A DNA stretch of 64,000 bases from Microplitis mediator (lineage: Eukaryota > Arthropoda > Insecta > Hymenoptera > Braconidae): the NCBI RefSeq assembly GCF_029852145.1, contig NC_079973.1, forward strand, positions 19,300,422 to 19,364,421, given 5' to 3'. This document shows positions 26,423 to 39,023 of the stretch, piece by piece. The notes beneath the pieces are model-generated. The model was not told the DNA's origin and searched no databases. It worked only from the letters and a program-made list of their open reading frames with translations. A program made the translations under genes and the position numbers. Numbering within the stretch: position 1 is the stretch's first letter; each line of letters opens with the position of its first letter.

Positions 26423-26630
26423 ACACTCTAAAACCAAGTGTGTTACAAGTGTATTATTTTAACACACATTAAATGTGTTCTATGTTTAATTGCCATAAAC
26501 AAAACTATAGTTTTTTGTAGTCACTTAAAACACGTTTCACGGTGTGTTAAAAATCTATAGATTGCTTATGGCGTTTCAATGTTATTTTGCAAGTGTGTTA
26601 ATTTTGACTACACACTTGGTTTTAGAGTGT
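26423..26630. mobile_element. MITE family A, copy 2
   Basis: Inverted ends ACACTCTAAAACCAAGTGTG and CACACTTGGTTTTAGAGTGT are perfect over 20 bases. Full-length match to 931-1142. Its cleaner ends suggest a younger insertion than copy 1. Confidence 0.9.
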
Positions 26631-26822
26631 AGGAATCATTTCCATGTTAGCATAGGAAATTTTCCTAATATGTTACATAAAATATTTTCCTATGTTCGCA
26701 TAGAAATAATTCTTATATAACATAAGAATTATTCCTATTTACCATAGTAATAATTGATATGCGAACAAAATAAATATTACTATGTAACATAGGAAAATTA
26801 CGTAGCTGTTTTTTTTTTCGTG

Positions 26823-29290
26823 AAATGTGACAATATTGATTTATATAATAAATAACAAATATTAAAATATTTATAAAATATTTGTCAACACTTTGATAGT
26901 CATAATAACTCCCGATTTAAAATAATTATTTAAATATGACAATCACACCTTTTCATAATAAATATATCAAATATATATATTTTTATAAAATAAAGTATGT
27001 ATATTCTATAAAAACATATGTTACACGTTACTAAATAAATATCTCATATTTATAACTACATATATAAATATCTCAATTAAAAAAAGATTTTACTGCTATG
27101 AAAACGTTAGAAAAAACTAATTAGTATAGTCATCAAATATATTTGTATTCACACAAAAATAGCATGTTTATTCAGCAAGGGACTCTATTGGATTGTCTAT
27201 CTCCTTTGCATCTCTATCCGCCCAAATTCTTCTTCCCTCTCAGTCATAAACACTGTAGCGTAACACATATCATCATCAGTCTTATACTAGTATCTCATTC
27301 TCTCTTACAACACACATTTGAAATTCTTCTCTAATCCCATACCATACCGTGTCAGCTCGTCTCTCACGATTTAAAGTATAAACAGTTGGACGGCTCTCTT
27401 ATGTAGACGGAATTAGCTGTGCAAACTTGATTTATAGCAGACACTGTCGCGACTGATCAAACAGAATAAAAAATCTATCAACTTAATTTATTATACTTAT
27501 CGTTTTATTTTCACTTCATTCAATTTTATACATCCCAATCACTATTAATAAATATATACACATAAAATAAATAAACAAATTTTGGTTCGGAAAAAAAAAA
27601 CGACTTAAAATTATTTTTTATTATGAAATTTATATTTTTATTCAATGTTTTGATAAGATAATCTAACGATGGTTGGATTAATAAAAATTAAATAGAGGAA
27701 GGGGTAAAATGGACTCGTCTTAAATCATAAATTTGAAAACTTGATTATTTTTAATTACAAAATTTTTCTTAAGAAATTTCAAGTGGTCCAAATTACCCTG
27801 TGATGTCCGTGTTGCTTCTTTGTATAATTTTGAAAAAATTTGAGCGCCACCCCCCCCCCCCCCCCGTGTATTTTTTTGTGTACAATTGGTAAACATACAA
27901 TACAACTGCGTATTAGAATTTAAAAATAAAGCACACCCAGTCGACTTGCATTTGAGGTGTGCAATTAATAAACACATTTACACACAGGGTGTTTTAAATC
28001 GTGAGTAGAGATTTAGAGATTTTGTGGGATTTACTGCGTCAACTATGAAATGTAAAACACACGCTGTATTAAAGCCATTTAGTTGTACACATACCAGATA
28101 TTTATATATATGTATACATTTGAAATTCTGTCAAGAGTTTCCTCTTTTGAATTAACTAGTTAGTTTAACTGTGATATCAATGTTAGATATTTTTTTCGTT
28201 GACACTTCACCCTCATTTGTTGAAACTAAAATTGTTTGAATTTCTGTAGGTTCCGGTATTATAATTTTGACACATTCCTTCGCTACGAGATCTAGATATC
28301 TTGAATAGTTTTAAAAACAAGTTACTTTTGGATTTTGGGATTATAAGAATCCACCGGAAGTGAAACGTTTTATTTGGTTATTAAAAAAAAAAACAGCTGT
28401 TTTTTTATTTATAAAACCAAATTAACTTTGTGACAATTGTGAGCTCAATTGGATTTTATTTAAATAGTAAAATACTTTTTTGTAATTAAAGTAACTATTT
28501 TAATTTTTAGAATTTTTTTCTTTTTTTTTTCTATGAAAACTTGAGCACTGGAGATGATGGATCATTTGGTGATCCTTCATCAATGAACGTGATTCTTGAC
28601 ACTTCTTAGATGCGTGTTCTTTTAAAAAAGTACAGAAAAAAAGAAATCCGATTATATATTTATTGTAACTTAAAATTTGCATTCTCGGTAGATTTTTGAA
28701 TACACCTTGATTGCTATTGAATTGTATGTGAATTACTCCAAATATCTCACGTTTGTAAACTGTATGTAGTTCTCGCGCATCTTAAATTCTTTATACTCGC
28801 TCGGCAGGTTGTCCTTTATAGGATAATATATCCATCCAAAAAACTTTATTATATATCCATATAACAACACTAAAAATGAATGAAAGACTCTTCCTCTTGA
28901 CTAAATTTGTATATAATACCAAACCCAGTGACTCCAGATTAAGTCATAATTCTCTTAGTATTCAATCAACAAAATCTGACTTACACTCAATAATAATTCA
29001 TTCAATAGAAAAAGTTAAATGTTTAAAATTAAAATATTTTTTTTAAATATATTTATTTCCATTGTTGATTTTACGAGAGATTTCAACACTTTCAATAAAC
29101 TTTTTCTTCGAAAAAGATTTGAACTGTATAAATTCCAAGTTAATAATCATCATGATTAGTAACAGGCTTCATTTGAATTGATTTCAGCGAAAAAAACTAA
29201 ATTGAAATCCGTGACGCCTCGCGTTACATACATTTCTATATAAATACACGTAAAAAATTGTATAAATGGAGACTAGGTTTACTACAGCAG
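26823..29290. other. intergenic AT-rich sequence with a poly-C tract
   Basis: Unique AT-rich DNA. A run of about 16 C lies at 27849-27865. Around 27927-27970 a copy of the AGGTGTGCAAT hairpin motif occurs (see also 39024, 49294 and 21465). No gene was recognised. Confidence 0.45.
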
Positions 29291-29880
29291 GAGACTTTTA
29301 GTCCGAGGTATGAAGCACTAACGCGCAATTTCGGGGTAAATGAACGTCTCACACCGGGGGCGCGTTTTTTTACAGTTATAGAAAACGCATGTTACACGTT
29401 TAGCGCACGTTTAAAGTAGCATATACTATACTTCACTATACTATACTAGATTGAATGAAGGCAGAAAATGGTTGATATGTCAGAGTCCAGGTTGGTTTAA
29501 AATCCTGCTGGGTCCATGGCGTTGTTCAAGGCGTGCTCGGGGCTCGTGACAATGCCCAAGACCCGATAATCAGACAGAATGCCCGTAAGGTCACCGCGAA
29601 GTGCGCGTGTCCATGTCCTGGGGTGTGCCTGTCCCCAGTTAGAACTATTTTACGAAAAAGAACGAGAAACGAGATGACAGATTTAACTTAATGGATCCAA
29701 AATGTCTTGGGTCTGAGAAAGACACTGAATAGATCGGTTGTATTGGTCAGTATTCGAAGTAGTGCTGAGAGGTCTAGGGTAACAGCGTGATGCCAATCCC
29801 GACTGGTTCACCCGACATTAGCCAGCGGTGGATCTTCCGGGCCCACGCACGATTTTACTCGTGTTAGTCACGGATTTTAA
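29291..29880. other. GC-rich unique island
   Basis: Marked rise in GC, with CG dinucleotides, over about 29490-29870 in an otherwise very AT-rich desert. Both strands stay open for about 50-70 codons here, as expected of any GC-rich stretch, so this alone does not show coding. On the minus strand 29644-29497 reads as a possible terminal exon after a pyrimidine-rich acceptor. More likely it is an enhancer, promoter or non-coding RNA exon. Confidence 0.4.
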
Positions 29881-31429
29881 CCAAGGTGACCATTTTTAAC
29901 ACTATGCAGAATGTAGACTCTTTACTTACTCTCTTATACTATTACTGCTAACTAGTACGTTACAGACTTTTTTTTTTTGTTAAAATCAAAACTTTTTTTT
30001 ACGGCCTTCTAAGTGAAGCAAGAACAAAATGTATAAGAAAGAATGAAAATTGACTTGGTTGTTATTCAAACAGGTTGATTAGCTATGGAGTATAACGCCT
30101 GGAAAATTATAATTTTATGATCTTCATTTAGCAATTATTTGTACGATGATTTCGTAGATTTAGTACACAAGAAATAGTTACGCTATTAAGTATGAGTATT
30201 AAAGCGATAAACTACTACTAGTACAGATGATTAATTTATTATTATTATTGAATAGAGATTCAAGTTCACAAACTGTTTATAAAACTCATGTCTACACACT
30301 TGAATAAGACTTCGGTGAATCGTCTCTCACGTTGTGATTAATCAACGCTGTAGCATCAAAGGTCGGAAAGTTGAGAGAAGTTTGTTTATCGTACGGTAGC
30401 CAGACCACCATGTAGCAGTAATTCTTGGAAATCTTCGTTTCTCTAATCAACCGAGTTAAATGTATGCTACTTTTTGGTTTTTAGTTCTCATGTATCTATA
30501 TCTTATAGATTAAAAAAGAATAATAATCATGATAATACTTCTTTCCTTTATTTTATTCATCTAAACATAGTTTTCATCTTCTATTTCTTATGTTAGTAAA
30601 TTTGCTTATTATTAGCATAGTTTGTTGACTTTTTTAACGTATGTTGATTTTTTCTTTTATTGTGTGCTATTATTTTTAAATTTGAATTGATTTAATGAAA
30701 ATCGGTGACTGTTGTTTTTTTTGTGTATAAGTGTGATAATTATTTTTTATTGCTTGTGTAAACTCTTCAGCAGATAGTTTACACTTACTTCCACAGGAGG
30801 GAAGCTAAACAATCTGAGTTGCGGCTTGCTTTGATGTAGATTTCTTCTCTATAGTCTATATTTACAGCTTTTGGTATTTTTGTGAGAATGTAAACGTTAT
30901 GAGCTAAAATTTTGCATACGTTTCATATGATTTAATCCAGAAATATTTCATTTTCAACTTTTGTCTATCGTTATTTATTATTTTATTTCATGCAAATAAA
31001 TATTTTTAAGTTCACATATAATTTTAGTTTCAAGGATTTATATTTTTGATTTCTCAAAATTGATAATAAAGTAATTCATGGAGAGGTTTCGTACCGAGAA
31101 CAGTATAGAGATTTATTTATTATATTAAGAATTAATGTACAAGATAACGTTTACTGGTGTTTATTTTCACATGGGCCTCTCAAAATTATGGACAGTAAAA
31201 CATTCATCGCTACATGCCACTCGTAACATAAATTTAATGAAAAAAATAAGAAGCTCCTCTTATGACTTCAAAAGCTATTAAACCCATCTCAACAATCAAA
31301 CAGCTCAAATTTATAAAACGAGTACAGACAGGAGGCTAAGTACATAACAATATTTTTTATGTAACAAAATCTGTATTATCTATTAGATCATACTCCGGAT
31401 CTAATTAAAATTTTGTTATTTATAACTTT
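29881..31429. other. intergenic unique sequence
   Basis: The first 600 bases keep moderate GC. The rest is AT-rich. No repeats or genes that I can support. Confidence 0.45.
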
Positions 31430-32910
31430 CCGTTATGAAAATTGAAAATTTTCAAAAAAAGGGAAGTTTTTGGTTTCGATCCGATTTTTGAAAATCGAGT
31501 TTTCATCAGATCTCGGTGATTTGAGGTTTTTGGAAGCTATTCTGACTATTTTTGGTTGGATGTCCGGCCGTGTATGTATGGATGAGTGTAAGCTAATTTT
31601 TGTCGTACATTGAGAGAACAATTTATCAAATATTAATACACGGAAAAAAATAAACTTTAAAAATTACTATTTGAAATTATAACCCGGAACCCGGTTGTCA
31701 ATATGGGGAATTTGAACATTCAAATAGTAAATTTTATAATACGTGTCGTCTATTTTCTAAATATCAGTTACGATTTTTAAAGTTCAAATAGTAATTTTTC
31801 TTACATAGACAATAAATTTTCATACTTATCCTGTAATTATTCACGTTTTAATCATAAATGACAAAATTACTATCTAGAATGATGGAATTTACTGATCACT
31901 TTGTCATTATTTTACTTGTCATTCTTAATTTATATAGTTCATTTTTTTCCGTGTAAAATTTATCAATATTTAGTAAACGGTTTACTTAGCTTGTTTCCAA
32001 ATAAACCATTATCAAATATTAATAAATATGGACACAAACATCAAAATTAAAAATAATTTTTGCCAGTCCCATTTTCTTAATAATTCTTCCATGACACTTT
32101 ATTTTTTGTCTTTAATTATTATTTAAACACGCATGAAAACAATTTATTAACTGTAACAAGTCTATCAGTAAGAATGTTGGGTAAAGATACGACGTCTAAA
32201 AACTATATAAATCTCACATAATAATAAATACAAGTTTATCAAATATTAATGAATTTATATTAAATATTGATCAGCGACCTATGAAATTATTAATATAAAT
32301 TTAGTAATTTTGAGTCGATGTAAAAAATTCATATTTAATATTTTTAGACTAATATTTAATAAGTAAAGTCAAATATTTAATACATATAATGCATCAAATG
32401 TTAATAAATCATTTTATCAAATGTTAGTAAACTTTTTTCTCAGTGTACGATATCTGTGAAACAAATCAACCAATTTGGACGTGCTCGGCGACAATCGAAA
32501 AGGCTCATCAATACTTAGATATGATTAGATTTTGAACTCGATCGGTCAAGTAGTTTACGAGTTATACGAAAAATTAATTTTTTTTTTGTTTTTTTTTTAT
32601 AGAACTCTTAAACTACTTGCCCAATTTCGTTTAAGATTTAATCAATTCTAAATATTGATGAGCCTTTTCGATTGCCGCCAAGCACGTCAAAATCAGTTGG
32701 TTCGTTCCAAAGATATCGTATAACAAAAATTAATTTTTTGTCAGCTAAATGTATTTTTTTTGGTTGAACAACAAAATAAACATTTTTTGACTTCGAAGAG
32801 CTCAAAAATTTGCGAAGAATAACGTTTTTGAGCTTCCTGAGCTCAAAAACAGTGAGAAATTTTGGGGTTGGCCCTCAGGGTCAATCGTTTTTCAGATTTT
32901 TTTTTGCAAT
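31430..32910. repeat. AACTTCCCGT-family repeat, interrupted copy
   Basis: 31430-31620 has the family start (AAAAGGGAAGTTTTTGGTTTC, then TTTTGAAAATCGAGTTTTC and a TGTATGTATGGATGAG block). 32450-32900 has other family blocks: GAGCCTTTTCGATTGCCGCC in an inverted pair, then GAGCTCAAAAA and GGGTCAATCGTTTTT. An ACACGGAAA element (31637-31955) and about 500 bases of AT-rich DNA lie between. Related copies are at 55793-56430 and 62665-63455. Confidence 0.6.
31637..31955. mobile_element. ACACGGAAA-superfamily MITE
   Basis: A 319-bp element with ends TACACGGAAAAAAATAAACT and CATTTTTTTCCGTGTA. The interior has TTACTATTTGAA words in both orientations. Non-coding. Confidence 0.8.
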
Positions 32911-32944
32911 CTAATATTTTTTTTCAAATAATTTTCAATAAGGT

Positions 32945-35291
32945 AACCCTGATAAGGATTTGATGACGAAATCCTGATCTGGACCTTATGTGAAATAAGG
33001 TTGACCTGATAAGGGCCTTGTCAGATTCTTATGAAAAATTCTAGTCAGGGTAAGAGCATCTGTTACTGGTTAAATCAATTTTTCATGAATCTTTGAGTCA
33101 ATTGATATTTTATTGTAAGTAAATAAAAATCATGTCTCACGTCTCAGCACATGTATTATATTCTATTTTACTCATTATTATATGTATACAGACTGTATAC
33201 AAGATACATCGTGTTCTAGACACGATCAATTTCCGCAAGTCACGCGACCAAGAATAGCCCAGCATGATGAACAAATAGCCGGTATATCCAACATACACAG
33301 GAGCTGAAAGCTGGATGATGATGCTGTCCTTATTTATAATACACAAGTATCCAAATGTCATTTTGTTGAAAGTCAGAATAGGTATCACTCCTCCGACAAT
33401 GTCCTACCAAATGATTTCCTGTTACACTTATATGCATACATACATGCACACATGTATGCATTCCCTTAAAAATGAAAACGTAACGACTTGATCCCAAAAA
33501 CTAGCTTACATATAAAACCAAATACAAAAAATAAAGGGACCCATTCGTTTTCTATTTGAATCTGACGACCAAGTCGTGCTCGTTGTCGCCTTTTATAAAA
33601 GGAATTGGCTACAACATTATATTCAGCGGTCTCTTTTTCTTTATAACCGATGCTTTCTTTTCTCCTTCTTTGACATTTTTTTTAATATATATATATTTTT
33701 TTTTTTTATATAAGATCACAAAGAATTTGCAACAAGAGCAACCGCCCATTCATTTCTGATCGTTTTGGTTATTTTGTTGGGCAGTGTATTTTTAAGAATA
33801 CTCGCGACAAACTTTTAAATTCTTTATACAATCATCTAGCCATTCACGCCTACTTGGGTTCATATCCTCAAGACGTGACCATTGGATGTAGATCCATCAT
33901 TCATTGCTGTTTCCTTCACTTCCTGACTTGTTATTTTATTTTTTTTCTCTTATAATATACACATCAATGTAAAGTGCGTGCCGCCATATATACACACCAT
34001 AATATAACCACCACCACAAACAGAACAAAATATATAAATTGTAGGAATTCAAAAACTATAGCTTATACCCACCGCCATACCACTGGAATTTCTCACTTCC
34101 AGATGGCCCAGGTGTCATCATTTTTACGATTGATATATTTATATTTATGTATATCCAAAGCTTTTTTAAACCTGAAATACTTGATCTGTTACATGAAAAA
34201 TCATAGATTACAAAAGAACTACCTTCGGAATGTTATATATTTGTAATAAAAATTTAAATATATAACATTTTTTTATTCTTTTAAAATCGTTGAAATTTAA
34301 AAAAAACAACTCGACCACTTTTTTTAACCACAAACAGAAATCCATTGTGCTGGCTACTGAATGAAGTAAACCAGACCTTAATTTAAAATATTATCTAGCA
34401 TATGCTGTATCAAATTACTCCGAGTGTCCATCAGGCTAAAAAATCAAAGTAGCTACTTGTATTTTTAAAAATTCATATTTTTCAATTCAATAGAAAATTT
34501 TTTCCTATTGTTCATCACGATAATATACAATATATATTGATAATAATTATTAGTTTCACTACTTAATATATTATTCAGGCAGTGGATTAGTTTTCTATAC
34601 CACTGCTGTTTTGTACTGTAGGCAATAGTATTAGTATGATAATAAAAAAATTAAAAAAACCTTGGAAATAAGTAATTCGATATATTGGAGGAAGCGATCA
34701 GTCGAGTAAGAGGTATATACATATATTTAACGTTGTTGTGATGCTTATGCGGTCTGACGCTCACGTGTATATCCAACACTTAGACAAAGACATACTCAAT
34801 ACACCGGAGAGAATATTAAGGTCGATGCTATCGAATAAAATTTAATCTGGGTGTAGCAAAGCAAACGCACAAGTGGCCGCGGTCACCATTCTGGGCCACA
34901 CTAGACGTTTAACTCAACAATGACTCCATTGATGGACAAAAGGACCAGGTTATGGTGATTAGTTTACTTATTAATGTATATAGATGGGTTGATGAGCGTA
35001 GTGCTATCATGTGTGAACACAGGAAGTGTTATAATGCGCTAAGAATAGTTATATTTATACGCACAAAGACACATATCATGGGACGAGTCGTCCGATTCAA
35101 TTTTATTTAATTTCACATAATACAATTGGGTTATTTTATTATTGTATATTATTATATATTCGTTTAGTCTGATTAAATTTTTTTTTGACATTCAATGGGC
35201 TTGTTGATCAAATAAATTTTGCGTTAATTGATTTGTACTTGAAGCCATAAGCTTATTTTTAATTTATTTTGACGAAAATTTTCTTGTAAGC
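32945..35291. other. intergenic unique sequence
   Basis: No complete repeat or supported gene. Short TA and T runs occur near 33680-33710. The open frames here are low-complexity, with no recognisable motifs. Confidence 0.45.
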
Positions 35292-36377
35292 TACACGGAA
35301 AGAAAATTATAGCAGCGGTTCCCATAATTTTGTGAAATTTTTTCCTATACCAACATAGGAATTACGACCATAAATTATGGGAGCGGTTCCTATAATTATA
35401 GGAATGTTTCCCATAATTATAGGAATAGTTCCTATAATTATGGGAATGATACCCATAACACTATAGGAATGGTTCCTATAATTATAGGAATGGTTCCTAT
35501 AATTTATAGGAATACTTTCTATAATATTATAGGAATCATTCCTATGATTTATGGGAATGATTCCTATAATTTATAGGAACTATTCCCATAAATTATAGGA
35601 ACCATTCCCATAATATTATGGGAATGGTTCCTATAATAGTATGGGAACTATTCCCATAATATTATGGGAATGATTCCCATAATGCAATTGGAATGGTTCC
35701 CATACCATTATGGGAACGGTTCCCATAATATTATGGGAACCATTCCCATATCATTATGGGAACCATTCCTATAATATTATGGGAATGGTTCCCATATTAT
35801 CATGAAAAAATTAATTTAAAGAAAAGTGTGGTAATCACTTCTACAATACACAGAAATATTATTAAACATAAAAACAAAAATTCAAACATTGAAAAAAAAA
35901 TCGTATTTGGCAAAAAACATTAAAATTTTTAACAAGAATTTTTTGTCAGCACAAAACATTCAAGAAAATTCAAATTTTGGGAAATTTCTACACTATTGTG
36001 CAAAAAAAAAATTTAACGATATTATAGGGATGGTTCCCATAACATTATGGGAATAGTTCCCATAATATTATAGGAATAGTTCCTATACCAATATGGGGAC
36101 CATTCCCATAATAGTATGGGAATGATTCCCATAATAGTATGGGAATGATTCCCATACCATTATGGGAATGGTTCCCATAATGATATGGGAATGGTCCCCA
36201 TAATATTATGGGAACCATTCCCATAATGGTATGGGAATCATTTCCATACTATTATGGGAATGGTTCCCATAATATATGGGAACCATCCCTATAGTAGTAT
36301 AGGTACTGTTCCCATACCATTATGGGAACCATTCCCATAATGCATAGGAAAACTTCCCATAATTTTCTTTCCGTGTA
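35292..36377. mobile_element. CCCATAAT foldback element, copy 1 (ACACGGAAA superfamily)
   Basis: A 1086-bp element with inverted ends TACACGGAAAGAAAATTATA and ATAATTTTCTTTCCGTGTA. Both flanks are long ladders of GGGAATGGTTCCCATAATATTA units, each nearly palindromic. The 200-bp spacer at 35825-36015 contains no such unit. The same spacer, reversed, sits in the copy at 48433-49202. Confidence 0.92.
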
Positions 36378-36462
36378 TAAAGGTTCAAGGTTTGACTCTG
36401 GATTGGAGTTTTTATTTTTCTGAATTTTTATTTTTAGTATAAAAGTTTTCATTTATTGTTAT

Positions 36463-37024
36463 TACCCGGATCAAAAAAATAACTTGATTTTGGCGTAATT
36501 TGAAAAATTGAAAATAAAGCAAGTCAAGTTTGCGTTCTTTTTTGTTAAATTAAAAATAGATTTGAAGATATGAAAACAAATTTGGTTTTGACTTGCTTTT
36601 GGCTAAGCTGTCTTATCTATCTTTATCTTTGTCTTATTTATCTTTATCTTATTTATTTTACTTAGCAATGATTTCCGCTAACTAAGTCAAATTAAAGTCA
36701 CTTTGTCTTGGATTTGACTTTTGACTTAAATGGCTTAAATTTTAAATGACTAAGTCAAATCCAAGACAATGTGACTTTAATTTGGCTTAGATTTGACTTA
36801 AATGGCTTAAATTTTAAATGACTATCTAAGTCAACGTGACTTTAATTTGACTTAGTTGGCTTACATTTTTAAGTCAAATCCAAGTCAAAATTGACTTAAA
36901 TTTTTAAGTTAAAAAAATCATATTGAAGTAAAAAAAGTAAGTGTAGCCAAAATCAAGTAAATTAAGTCAAAAGTAAGTTTAGAAGTCAGAAAAATCAAAA
37001 TTAAGTTATTTTTGTGACCCAGGC
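36463..37024. mobile_element. GACTTAA-rich TIR element, copy 2
   Basis: The ends ACCCGGATCAAAAAAATAAC and GTTATTTTTGTGACCCAGG are inverted counterparts. The interior is AAATTTGACTTAG / AAGTCAAATCCAAG in direct and inverted order. Same family as 9615-10139. Confidence 0.8.
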
Positions 37025-37056
37025 TTTAACATGCTTACAACGGAAAAGTAATTATA

Positions 37057-37254
37057 AACAGAAGAAAAAGATATTTTGAGTCAAGAAAATATTTTGGAAA
37101 ACGTTTTCGGAAAACAAGTCCAGATTTTCTCGAGCGAAGAGAATTTGTTTTGGTAAGAGGAGATTTCTACTTTATCCGAGAAAATTGAGGTTTTCAAAAT
37201 GAAAATTCTTGAATCACGAATATTTATTTTCAGTCGATAATTTTTTCTCTGTGC
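37057..37254. mobile_element. short MITE, TTCTTGA/TCAAGAA type, copy 2
   Basis: The reverse-orientation relative of 8659-8864. It shares GATATTTTGAGTCAAGAAAA, TCCGAGAAAATTGAGG and a terminal ATTTTTTCTCTGTG. Confidence 0.65.
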
Positions 37255-38368
37255 ATATACAAAAATATTTGAAATATTGCAGACCATTTTTTGAAATGAT
37301 TAATATATAAAATTAGGTGCAACAGTAAAAATTATTGTTTTATGTAATAAAAAAAATATTTAGTAAAGATTATAGTAAAATCCGTTATGTCATAAACGAT
37401 CGTAATAATATAGAAATAAAATAATAAATTATAATAAAAGTTTATGATAATGAATTATAGAATTTTTTCAAACTGATTTTAATATTATATTGATATTAAA
37501 AATTACTTTCTATTATAAATTTTTTTTTATAAAAATACATACATGGCATCATCAGACGTTAGAATTTATATTGACTTTCACGTGTTTATACCACGTGAAT
37601 TATGTAACAATATATTTATATATGGGTTTAACTTGATGCGTGTCATCTATTCCATTCTTACTGATTAACACAGAACGGCAGTTTGTGGTTTGAGAGTAAC
37701 TTGAATTGGGCTTATAAATTTTTTAGAGTCATAAATGACGGCAATAAAGACTGTTAACGGGTCTCTTCCGTGTTTAGCTATACTGGTGTGTAGTGTACAC
37801 AGCAATATTCCACTTTGTCCTCACAATCTTTGGCTTCTACATTTTTTCTCTCCTAAACATCTAAAAAAGCCGTATTCCTTATTATGCGCCGTATGGCCTC
37901 TGTTATGTGCGGGGCTATATACATCGCAGCTCTACGTGGTCACAAATGCTGGCTATAAATAATATGCCCCGAGACCGCAATAAGCGTCAAAGTTTTTACA
38001 GTGTTACCTGAAACTTAGTGAAGATGTTATGTTCTGAAGTTTTATAGAGCAGTGGTTTTAGATACGTAACATCCAACTATACCGATTGGAAAAAAATGAA
38101 TGAAAGAAAAATAAAAAATATATCTATCTCCGGTCTAGTCTCTAGTCGTCAATGTACCGTTCAAGAGCCTTTTCAATTGTTCGGACGTACGTTGTTACTT
38201 TTAACAAGCTGTCGAATCAGAAATAGGTGACGATGTTTTGCATTCAACAATTTCAAGTACATATTATATATATATATTTTTTGTTCACTATTTTTAGTGC
38301 ATTCGTAAGAAGAATATAGAATTTCCGAATTGTTTATAATTATTTCATAACATTAATTAAACAGATTT
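37255..38368. other. intergenic unique sequence
   Basis: About 37550-38220 is unique with moderate GC, and includes CCACGTGAAT-type words. A 75-codon open frame at 37735-37962 has no recognisable family. The rest is AT-rich. Confidence 0.45.
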
Positions 38369-38867
38369 ACGGGAAAAAAAGTGTGCAAAAATTACTGTAT
38401 GGAAAGTAACCTGAAACCACCAATGGGATCTGATAGGTTTACTTTTGACAAAAGTAAAAAATTACTATTTCATAAGTAAAATGAAAAATCACTAAGCGTT
38501 TATATCTTTTATTTATGGAATAAAGTAATTTTTTACTTATCAGATATTTTCGGCTGAGTTTTTTTCGGAAACCAAATCTCTAAATACAAAATACAGACCG
38601 CACATTGATGCACTACTGTCTAATCTAGCGAAGTGCGCTTTAATTGTTTGACATTATTCGTTTGTTTAAGAGAAAAAATCGGCCAAAGTTTACATTTACT
38701 GCACAAGTGCAACGAAGATAGTACCGTTCGTGGACTTGAGTGTAATAGAGAGAGAAGTACGAACCCCTGTTATGCCAAAAGTAAAAGCTATCGGATCCAT
38801 TAATGGTTTTGGGTTACTTTGCACAGAGTAATTATAACTAAAGTTTTTGATCCATTTTTTCCGTGTG
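38369..38867. mobile_element. ACACGGAAA-superfamily MITE carrying a 229-bp insertion
   Basis: The ends TACGGGAAAAAAAGTGTGCA and CATTTTTTCCGTGT match the uninterrupted element at 46752-47047 (TACATGGAAAATAGAGTGAG and GTTTTCCGTGTA). They also share GCAAAAATTACTGT and ATGCCAAAAGTAAAAGCTAT. Relative to that copy, this one has an extra block at 38541-38769. Confidence 0.8.
38541..38769. mobile_element. 229-bp insertion element with TTAT target-site duplication
   Basis: The block runs from CAGATATTTTCGGCTGAG to AGTACGAACCCCTG and is flanked by TTAT on both sides (38537-38540 and 38770-38773). The homologous empty site at 46949-46952 has a single TTAT. A second copy is at 51190-51418, about 80 percent similar by eye. 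It contains no open frame and no long inverted ends; only CAG and CTG match at the tips. The class is unknown: SINE-like or a short DNA element. Confidence 0.75.
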
Positions 38868-38931
38868 AATTTTTTTTAACATGTCAAAATAATTATTAAT
38901 AGAAACCATATTATGTAAAATAAATAAAAAT

Positions 38932-38992
38932 TACGTCGAAGTAGACTCGAACCACAGACTTCCGTTAAATGAGCGCCTTACCCTGCCGGTAT
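38932..38992 (-). other. tRNA-like relic
   Basis: On the minus strand a GGTAAGGCGCTCATTT segment (A-box-like position) is followed by GGTTCGAGTCTACTT, close to the tRNA B box, whose TTCGAGT loop sits in a weak five-base stem. There is no intact acceptor stem, so this is not a working tRNA. It is either a degraded tRNA or the head of a tRNA-derived SINE. Confidence 0.3.
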
Positions 38993-39023
38993 TGTAGGAA
39001 ATTAATAAAAAAATCAGATCGGT

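Larger units (their letters stand above)
24622..26822. mobile_element. nested MITE composite with CCTATGT/ACATAGG units
   Basis: The outer ends are ACACGGAGAAAAGAAAA and TTTTTTTTTCGTG. The outer element consists of dozens of direct and inverted AACATAGGAAAATT / TTTTCCTATGTT words. It is interrupted by a complete second element (25017-26252) and a third (26423-26630), giving two insertions into one host. Confidence 0.75.

Noticed and set aside
29497..29707. 70-codon plus-strand frame through the GC island
   Set aside because: Both strands are open because stop codons are AT-rich. No motif, no start codon in good context.
35292..36377. Regular repeat-spacer array resembling CRISPR or satellite DNA
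   Set aside because: Units are imperfect palindromes that overlap and vary in length, bounded by transposon-type inverted ends. A second copy has the same spacer reversed.
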